From Deltaproteobacteria bacterium (GTDB lineage Bacteria > Myxococcota > Kuafuiibacteriia > Kuafuiibacteriales > Kuafuiibacteriaceae), in contig JACKEN010000001.1 in assembly GCA_020632995.1 (NCBI GenBank), positions 1,706,001 to 1,770,000 on the forward strand: 64,000 bases of DNA, given 5' to 3'. Shown piece by piece: positions 58,089 through 64,000 of the stretch; positions within the stretch are counted from its first letter, which is position 1; the number at the start of each line of letters is the position of its first letter. Position numbers and translations under genes: made by a program. The notes beneath the pieces were generated by a model, which was given only the letters and a program-made list of their open reading frames with translations, was not told the origin of the DNA and did not search any database.

Positions 58089-58535
58089 ATGCAGTACCCC
58101 ACGCCGGCGCCCGCCATCGCTGTCCCGCGCATCGTGGTGGCTCCGATCGCGCCCCTCGCGCCGGACGCCGCCCACCTCGGTGAGGCCCTCGAGCACCTCT
58201 TGACCCTGATGCACGAGCGGCGCCTGTCCCCGGCCGAGCACGCGGCGCTGGAGTCCGCGCTCCTGGCCGAGGCCCACCGCCCTACCCCGGGCGCGTGGGC
58301 GCTGGACCTGCTCGAGCAGCTCTCGCTCGACCTGACCACCGAGCGGCGGCCGCTGCCCCTGTTGCTCTGCGGTGAGGTGGAGACGCTGGCCAGGCTCCTG
58401 CGCCGAATGGCCGGGCCCTTCGGCCTCGAGGTGGAGGAGGCGCCGTGGGGCCTGGACTGGTCCATCCCGGCGCTGCAGCTCCGGGTGTACCTCGAGACCG
58501 ACGGCGCCCCCGCCTACGAGATCCTGCGCCTCTGA
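58089..58535 (+). CDS. Small unknown protein
   Basis: ATG 58089 gives 148 residues; an in-frame ATG at 58014 would add 25 poorly conserved-looking residues. The sequence is Leu/Ala/Glu-rich with helical blocks (LGEALEHLLTLMHERRLSPAEHAALESALLAEAHR and EVETLARLLRRMAGPFG) and a terminal beta strand (LQLRVYLETDG). No signal peptide, membrane helix or known family. It lies 65 bases past the operon on the same strand and converges, seven bases apart, on the MFS fusion gene. It may be an extra, weakly linked gene. Confidence 0.6.
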   Translation: MQYPTPAPAIAVPRIVVAPIAPLAPDAAHLGEALEHLLTLMHERRLSPAEHAALESALLAEAHRPTPGAWALDLLEQLSLDLTTERRPLPLLLCGEVETLARLLRRMAGPFGLEVEEAPWGLDWSIPALQLRVYLETDGAPAYEILRL

Positions 58536-58542
58536 TCCGGCG

Positions 58543-61461
58543 TCAGGGCGCGGCCACGGTCGCGGTCTCGGACAGCCGCGCGTCGTCGAAGCGCTCCAGG
58601 TAGCCCACCCCGTCCTCGAAGCGCCCCGAGTACATCGCGACGCGCCCGGCGTAATATAGGACGCTGGGGTTGTTGGCCACGAAGGTCTCGTCGTCGACCA
58701 CCCGCTCGATGAGGAACTCCGCGTCGCCCAGGCGCTGGTTGCGATAGCACAGGTAGGCATAGAGGAACCGGTGGGCCAGGCTCTGGTTCTCGGAGCCCTC
58801 CTTGCTGTCCAGCCGAGCCAGGGCGTCCCGCTCGTTGCCGTTCATCATGTCCAGCACCGCGCGCGCGTAGAGCTCGTCGCCCTTGGTGTCGGTGTTGGCC
58901 ACCACCACCGGCTCGTCGTCGTTCTCGTCGAGGTACTCGATCAGGCGGCGGAGGCGCGCCACGTCCTCCCCCGCCTCCTCCGCCGCGTTGGCGAAGGCGG
59001 CGGCGTCCACCAGGCGCCCCTGCCGCAAGAGGGCCTGCGCGAGGCGCGCGAGCTCCGGCCCATCGAAGCGCCAGCCCTCGAAGTACTTCCGGGTCATCTC
59101 GAGCCGGTGCCCCTCCACCGCCTCGAGGAACGGGATGCGGGCGTCCCGGATCGCGTAGGTGAGGAGGTCCTTGGGGGCCGCGTACTCGATGAGGGCGTTG
59201 TCGTCGGTGTTGATCGGGCCCTCCCCCACGAAGGGCCCCACCTCGTCGCTCCCCATGAGGAAGAGGCCGAAGAAGTCGTCGGGGTCGTCCACCTTGGCCC
59301 GCGCGAGCTCCGGCCCGAGCTTGGGGTCGCGCAGGAAGGCCTGCAGGCGCTCACGCGAGAGCTTCAGGGGGTGCTCCGCCCCCACCAGGAAGGTGTCGTT
59401 GCTGGTGGGGTCCGGGGTGAACACCAGCACGTAGGGGAAGACGGAGTGGAAGGTCCGGATGAGGGCGTGGATGTTCGCGGGGTCGAGCTCGTAGAGCTGC
59501 AGCCACTGCAGGAACACCCCGCCCTCGTTGAGGCGCGCCTTCGCGATGCGGAAGAAGTCCTGGGTGAACAGGCTCGCCGCCCCGCTCATCCAGGGGTTCG
59601 AGGGCTCGCTGATGATGACGTCGTAGGTGTCCTGGCGGGTGAGGAGGAAGTTCCGACCGTCGTCCACCACCAGGCGGCAGCGGGGGTCGTTCCCCGGGAG
59701 CCCGTTCACGTGGCTGAAGAGGGTGTTCGAGGCCTCGTAGACCGCGTCCTCGATCTCCGCCACCCGGAGCTGCTCCACGTCCGCCTTCAGCACCGCGCCC
59801 GGGGTCACCCCGGAGCCGTAGCCGATGACGAGGGCGCTCTTCGGGCCGGAGTGCAGGATGACCGGCAGGAGCCCGGAGAGCACCTGGGTCGGCATGTCCC
59901 CGATGTCGCTCGCGTCGACCTTGCCGTTCACCTTGAGCGAGACGCCGACCCCGTCGTCCTGCTGCTCGACCGTGACGGTGGTGACGATGCCATCCCGGTG
60001 GTAGACCACCTTGCCGTAGGGCTGCCAGCCCTCGCTGAACACGCTCTTGGCGAGGTACATGCGGAACATGCCCGCGGTCCACCGGCGCACGTCCCAGCCC
60101 GGCATCAGGACCACCACCAACACCGCCGCAACCAGGGTTGCAGTGAGGCGCTTTCGGTCCACCCCCGCCGCCCAGGCCAGGCCGACACCGAGGGCCAGGC
60201 TGACCAGCGCCGCGCCGTACAGGCCGCGCTCCACCCCCAACAGGGGCAGGATGATGAAGCCGCCCGCGAAGCTGCCCACGATCGCGCCGAGGGTGTTGAG
60301 GGCGTAGGCCCGCCCCACCACCCGGCCCGCCTCGGACTCCCCCGACGGGGCGAGGATGCGCACCACGAGCGGCATCACCGCCCCGAGGGCCAGGGTCGAC
60401 GGGAAGGTGACGGCGGCCGCGATGAAGAAGTTCGTGACGTAGACCCGGTCCATCGTCACGCCCGGGGCCTGCGCGGTGGACAGGAGCCAGAACGGCACCC
60501 GATCGATGAGCACGCTCGCCACGATGGCGGTGAGCCCCACCGCCGCCTCCACCCACGCCAGGGCCCGCACCGGGGTCTTCAGGCGCTCCACGAAGGCCGA
60601 GGTCACCGCCGCCCCCACCGCGAGGCCGACGAGGAAGGTGGTGAGGATCAGGGTGAAGGAGTAGGTGCTCGCGCCGATCACCACCCCCACCGCTCGGGTC
60701 CAGAGCACCTCGAGGGCCATCGCCGCCGCCCCCGAGGCGGCGAACACGAAGAGGGTGGCGCGCTCCACCGCGGGGGTGACCGGCAAGTGGGGTTGCGGCT
60801 CGAGCTCCTCGAGGACCTCGTCCGCGCCGCGCTCGCCAACCCGCCTCAGCAGGAGCGCGCGCCCGCCCACCGAGAAGAGGGTCACCACCAGCACCGCGAC
60901 CGTGAGATCGATCGCCGCGGCGAGGTACACCGTGGTCTCTATGCCGAGCTCGGGGATGAGCCAGAAGCCCGCCGCGAAGGCCCCCGCCACCGCGCCGAAG
61001 GTGTTTGCGGCGTAGAGGGTGCCGACCTGGGCCGCCATGCGCTCGGAGCGCTCCACCACCCCCTGGGCCAGGATCGGCAGGGTCGCGCCCATCGCGGTGG
61101 TGGGGAGGGCCAGGATCACCGCCACCATCACGAAGCGGAACAGCGCGTAGCCCCAGAAGCCGAGCTCCAGCCCCACCGAGCGCTGCACCGCGGGGAGGAG
61201 CTCGAACATCGTGGGCACCGCGAGGCCGTAGGCCCCGACCGCGGTCTCGAGCACCGCGAAGGCCAACAGCGGCCGCTTCAGCTTCGGGGCCCGCTTGCCG
61301 CCCAGGTGGCTGCCGAGGGCGAGGCCGGCCATGAACACCGTCAGGGTGGTGGACACCGCGAGGGCGGTGGCGCCGAAGACGTGGCCCAGCATCCGGGTCC
61401 ACAGGACCTGGAGGATGAGCGCCGCCGCCCCGGACAGGAAGAAGCAGACCGCGACCGGCAA
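58543..61461 (-). CDS. Double MFS-like / aminopropyltransferase (spermidine synthase-like) fusion
   Basis: The 972-residue protein starts at TTG 61461 (a CTG 15 bases upstream is an alternative). Residues 1-230 and 235-490 are two hydrophobic halves of about six or seven helices each. They repeat a similar phrase (LFVFAASGAAAMALEVLWTRAVGVVIG mirrors CFFLSGAAALILQVLWTRMLGHVFG), so the membrane part is an internal duplication. Residues about 570-760 form a SAM-binding, spermidine-synthase-like fold (ALVIGYGSGVTPGAVLK, CRLVVDDGRNFLLTRQDTYDVIISEPSNPWMSGA). The last 170 residues look helical and TPR-like. The GGGDG decarboxy-SAM loop is not intact, so the product may not be spermidine. It follows the Cys-rich gene by 55 bases. 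Confidence 0.87.
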   Translation of the reverse strand: MPVAVCFFLSGAAALILQVLWTRMLGHVFGATALAVSTTLTVFMAGLALGSHLGGKRAPKLKRPLLAFAVLETAVGAYGLAVPTMFELLPAVQRSVGLELGFWGYALFRFVMVAVILALPTTAMGATLPILAQGVVERSERMAAQVGTLYAANTFGAVAGAFAAGFWLIPELGIETTVYLAAAIDLTVAVLVVTLFSVGGRALLLRRVGERGADEVLEELEPQPHLPVTPAVERATLFVFAASGAAAMALEVLWTRAVGVVIGASTYSFTLILTTFLVGLAVGAAVTSAFVERLKTPVRALAWVEAAVGLTAIVASVLIDRVPFWLLSTAQAPGVTMDRVYVTNFFIAAAVTFPSTLALGAVMPLVVRILAPSGESEAGRVVGRAYALNTLGAIVGSFAGGFIILPLLGVERGLYGAALVSLALGVGLAWAAGVDRKRLTATLVAAVLVVVLMPGWDVRRWTAGMFRMYLAKSVFSEGWQPYGKVVYHRDGIVTTVTVEQQDDGVGVSLKVNGKVDASDIGDMPTQVLSGLLPVILHSGPKSALVIGYGSGVTPGAVLKADVEQLRVAEIEDAVYEASNTLFSHVNGLPGNDPRCRLVVDDGRNFLLTRQDTYDVIISEPSNPWMSGAASLFTQDFFRIAKARLNEGGVFLQWLQLYELDPANIHALIRTFHSVFPYVLVFTPDPTSNDTFLVGAEHPLKLSRERLQAFLRDPKLGPELARAKVDDPDDFFGLFLMGSDEVGPFVGEGPINTDDNALIEYAAPKDLLTYAIRDARIPFLEAVEGHRLEMTRKYFEGWRFDGPELARLAQALLRQGRLVDAAAFANAAEEAGEDVARLRRLIEYLDENDDEPVVVANTDTKGDELYARAVLDMMNGNERDALARLDSKEGSENQSLAHRFLYAYLCYRNQRLGDAEFLIERVVDDETFVANNPSVLYYAGRVAMYSGRFEDGVGYLERFDDARLSETATVAAP

Positions 61462-61516
61462 GGTGCGGGACGCTAGCAGGGCTTTCGGCCGGGGTCATCC
61501 GGCGGGTGGGCGCCGT

Positions 61517-64000
61517 TCAGCTGCGGCGGCGACGCGGCAGGAAGAGGGCCAGGAGCGCGACGGCGAGGAGCGGCGCGCCGTCGGCGGGGGCGGTTGAGCG
61601 GCAGCCGCCCGAGACGCGATCCTTGGTGGGCGCGCCGGCGTCCGCGCTCACGGAGCCCGCGTCCGCGTCGATGGGCGCAGCGTCCGACGGTGCGGCGTCG
61701 ACGGGCGCAGCGTCGGTGGCGGCGCCATCAGGTCGTGCCGCGTCGTTGGGCGCTGCGTCGGCGGGGGCGGCGTCCTGTGCCTCGGCAGCGTCGGTGGGCG
61801 CTGCGTCGAGAGGCTCGGCCGCGTCCGCGAGCGCAGCGTCTTCGTCGCCGCCGTCCTCGACCGCGGCGTCCTCCGCCCCGCCGTCGACAACGACCCCGGT
61901 GTCATTCTGGCCCGCGTCGATCCCGACCCCGCCGTCCGCCGGGCCTGCGTCCGGACCGAGCGCGGCGTCCGGAGCCGCCGCATCGGGCACCCCCGCGTCC
62001 GCGCACCCCGCGGTCGGGGACACCAACGTGCAGGCGTTGTTGCTGCACGCGTGGACGGTGCAGGGATCTGCGTCCTCGCACTCGAAGTCGAAGTTGCAGC
62101 ACCCGGGCGCCACCGTGAAGGTGCACCGGCTGCGGACGCAGCTCCCGGTGGCACACGCGTTCAGGGTCTGGCAGTCCGCGTCCACCGCGCAGCAGCCCGC
62201 GATCGGCCGGTTCTCGCACACGTTGCCCACGCAGAGGTCCTGCGTGCAGCTGTCCGCGTCTGCGCACTCGGTGCTGGACTCGCAGCAGCCCGCCACCGGA
62301 GCCGAGGTGCAGGTCCCGTTGCTGCAGGTGTCGGTGGTGCACGCCAGCCCGTCATCGCAGTCGGCGTCCACGCTGCAGCAGCCCGGGGTCCAGTCGTGGG
62401 CGCAGAACCCGCTGGGCGGCCCGATGCACGCGTCCACCGTGCAGGCGTTCCCGTCGTCGCACTCCGCGGTGCTCGCGCAGCACCCGGCCGGAGCGTGGCT
62501 GCAGACGCCCCCGGGGCCGGAGCAGAAGTCGCCCGTGCACCGGTCGGCGTCGTCGCACTGGGAGGCATGGTTGCAGCAGCTCGCCACCGCGGCGTGGCTG
62601 CAAGCTCCGTTGACGCAGGTGTCGGTGGTACAGGCGTCGCCGTCCTGGCAGTCGGCCGCGGTGGCGCAGCAGCCCGCGATCGCGCTGTGCACGCAGCTCC
62701 CGCTCGCGCCGCAGCGGTCCACCGTGCACGCATCGCCGTCGTCGCAGCCGCCGGCCAGGCAGGCCTGGGCGGTGATCGCCACCGGGCTGGAGCTGCCCAC
62801 GTTGCCCGCCCGATCGGTGGCGCGGACGACCAGGGTGTGCGGGCCCGGCAGGAGCTCCGCCACCAGCGCGGCGGTGCTCCCGGAGTCGGTGGTGCTCGCC
62901 ACCACCGCGCCGTCCACCAGCAGCTCGACGCGGCTCACCGAGGAGCCCACCTCGCTGATGTCGGCGCGGACCACCTGCGCGCCCGGGGCCACGACATCGC
63001 CCGGATGAGGCCAAGCGATCGCGACCGCCGGGGCGCTGTTGTCGATGCAGACCGAGGTCCCCTCCGAGCGCCCCACCCCGCCGTCGGTGGAGAGCGCCAC
63101 CGCCCGGAGGGTCCGGCACCCGCTCAGGCCCGCGGTGGGCCACGCCACCGTGCCCACGCCGCCGCTCACCGAGCCCGCGGGGGCGCCGTCCACCTCGAGG
63201 GTGAGGGAGGCCAGGTTGACATCGTCCGCGCCGGCCAAGGCCACGCTGACCGTGCCCCGCACCGTGCTGTACGCCTCAGGGCTCCGGATGAAGGCCTCCG
63301 GCGCGGTCGGGGTGCCGCGCACCACGAGCACCGGGTCGCTCTCCACCACCGCCTGACCCACCACCGCGCGGAGGCGCAGCTGGTGGGGCCCCGGGCTCCA
63401 CCCGCGCGCGTCCAGCACCGCGCTGCGTTCCCCCCCCTGCAGCGGGTTCGGCACCACGGGCACGTTGTCGAGGATGAGCGCGACGTCCAGCGCCCCGCCG
63501 CCCTGCACCCCGCCGCTCCCCTCACCCTGCCACTCCAGGATGAACCAGGGCCCCACGAGGCTCCCGTCCTGGGGCCGCACGATGCTGGGCGGGTTGACAG
63601 GCTGCCCGCCCGCAACCGTGGTTGCGGTGACGGTGATGACGGGCGACGCGCCCACGTTCTCGGCGTAGTCGGTGCCGCGGGCGGTGAGCTGGTGGGCCCC
63701 GAGGCCCGCCGCGTCTACGTCCCAAAGGTAGAAGAGGCTCGTGCGGCCGGCCGCCGCGAGCACCGGCGCCCCGTCGATCCACAGGGCGAGATCCCGCAGG
63801 TCCCCGGTGTCGCCGGTCGCCTGCACCACCACCGACACCATGCCAGACACGATTGCGCCGTCGGCCGGGGTGGTGATGGCGACGGTCGGCGCGGTGGTGT
63901 CGTCCGCGTTGCGGCTGGTGAAGCCGATCGTGCGCGCCGGGGCGCTGAACCCGCGGGCGTCCGCGCCGTACACGCTCAGGGTGTGCGGCCCATCCGGGAG
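61517..64000 (-). CDS. Cys-rich MYXO-CTERM surface protein, N-terminus outside window
   Basis: The frame is open to the window edge; 827 residues are visible. Order from the edge: at least four Ig/cadherin-like domains (TVAITTPADGAIVSGMVSVVVQATGD, APEAFIRSPEAYSTVRGTVSVALAG, SAPAVAIAWPHPGDVVAPGAQVVRADI). Eight repeats of about 30 residues follow (roughly 62740-61990) with CC...EC.D..ACT.D.C..G.C.....GCC. Then comes a long Asp/Ala/Pro linker (DAAPTDAAEAQDAAPADAA...). The C-terminal sorting signal VSGGCRSTAPADGAPLLAVALLALFLPRRRRS is of MYXO-CTERM type. That signal is cleaved and replaced by a lipid anchor in Myxococcota. It is probably an outer-surface adhesin or protease ligand. Confidence 0.88.
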   Translation of the reverse strand, partial: LPDGPHTLSVYGADARGFSAPARTIGFTSRNADDTTAPTVAITTPADGAIVSGMVSVVVQATGDTGDLRDLALWIDGAPVLAAAGRTSLFYLWDVDAAGLGAHQLTARGTDYAENVGASPVITVTATTVAGGQPVNPPSIVRPQDGSLVGPWFILEWQGEGSGGVQGGGALDVALILDNVPVVPNPLQGGERSAVLDARGWSPGPHQLRLRAVVGQAVVESDPVLVVRGTPTAPEAFIRSPEAYSTVRGTVSVALAGADDVNLASLTLEVDGAPAGSVSGGVGTVAWPTAGLSGCRTLRAVALSTDGGVGRSEGTSVCIDNSAPAVAIAWPHPGDVVAPGAQVVRADISEVGSSVSRVELLVDGAVVASTTDSGSTAALVAELLPGPHTLVVRATDRAGNVGSSSPVAITAQACLAGGCDDGDACTVDRCGASGSCVHSAIAGCCATAADCQDGDACTTDTCVNGACSHAAVASCCNHASQCDDADRCTGDFCSGPGGVCSHAPAGCCASTAECDDGNACTVDACIGPPSGFCAHDWTPGCCSVDADCDDGLACTTDTCSNGTCTSAPVAGCCESSTECADADSCTQDLCVGNVCENRPIAGCCAVDADCQTLNACATGSCVRSRCTFTVAPGCCNFDFECEDADPCTVHACSNNACTLVSPTAGCADAGVPDAAAPDAALGPDAGPADGGVGIDAGQNDTGVVVDGGAEDAAVEDGGDEDAALADAAEPLDAAPTDAAEAQDAAPADAAPNDAARPDGAATDAAPVDAAPSDAAPIDADAGSVSADAGAPTKDRVSGGCRSTAPADGAPLLAVALLALFLPRRRRS

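Noticed and set aside
58543..61461. Spermidine synthase speE proper
   Set aside because: The enzyme part is fused to a double membrane domain and its glycine-rich loop does not match classical SpeE; polyamine genes are not nearby.

Overview
This 64 kb window is very GC-rich and gene-dense. It most likely comes from a member of the Myxococcota (former Deltaproteobacteria), probably an environmental lineage. Several signs point the same way. The protein at 61517-64000 ends in a MYXO-CTERM-like tail (Gly-Gly-Cys, hydrophobic helix, RRRR). There are myxobacterial cysteine-rich repeats, three hybrid or unusual histidine kinases, two membrane-anchored Ser/Thr kinases, PEGA and FG-GAP lipoproteins, Asp/Ala-rich linkers, and a DUF4388/J-domain protein. 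No rRNA, tRNA, phage, insertion sequence or CRISPR array was seen, and no island of foreign composition stands out.

Layout. 1-4.9 kb (+): overlapping genes for a phosphodiester glycosidase (cut by the window edge), an unknown exported protein, a family-5 solute-binding protein and an NtrY-like sensor kinase. 4.9-10.1 kb (-): gyrA followed by two unknown proteins and a degenerate kinase/receiver. 10.2-18.0 kb: a glutamine synthetase homologue, an NSDHL-like sterol dehydrogenase homologue, a hybrid sensor kinase and three exported or membrane proteins. 18.1-22.8 kb (+): xseA-xseB-ispA-tlyA and a PerM/AI-2E-type permease. 22.9-28.5 kb (+): three surface lipoproteins, one with tandem retropepsin domains. 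28.5-29.8 kb (-): citrate synthase. 30.0-36.0 kb: an ECF sigma factor converging on a kinase/FG-GAP/PEGA operon. 36-45 kb: more surface lipoproteins, a cyclic-nucleotide-binding protein and a 78-bp tandem repeat with an inverted fourth copy. 45-50 kb (-): a second Ser/Thr kinase and an LPP20/FlgT-like/FecR operon. 50.2-52 kb (+): the J-domain/TPR protein. 52.2-58.0 kb (+): a tightly overlapped six-gene operon (octaheme tetrathionate-reductase-family cytochrome, membrane heptaheme cytochrome with an EF-hand, cytochrome b, two half-size YeeE/YedE transporters, a rhodanese lacking its catalytic cysteine). 58.1-64 kb: a small unknown gene, a double-MFS/aminopropyltransferase fusion and the cysteine-rich MYXO-CTERM protein.

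Two things deserve most attention. The first is the six-gene multiheme/sulfur operon, which looks like a complete quinol-linked module for a sulfur or nitrogen oxyanion with its own sulfur-compound uptake. The second is a dispersed 14-bp interrupted palindrome, GCA(A/G)-N6-(C/T)TGC. It occurs at least 45 times across otherwise unrelated genes, far above a simple base-composition expectation, and tends to bring in the otherwise rare CAA and TTG codons.

All calls come from reading the sequence. No database search was run, and family names are by recognition of motifs.
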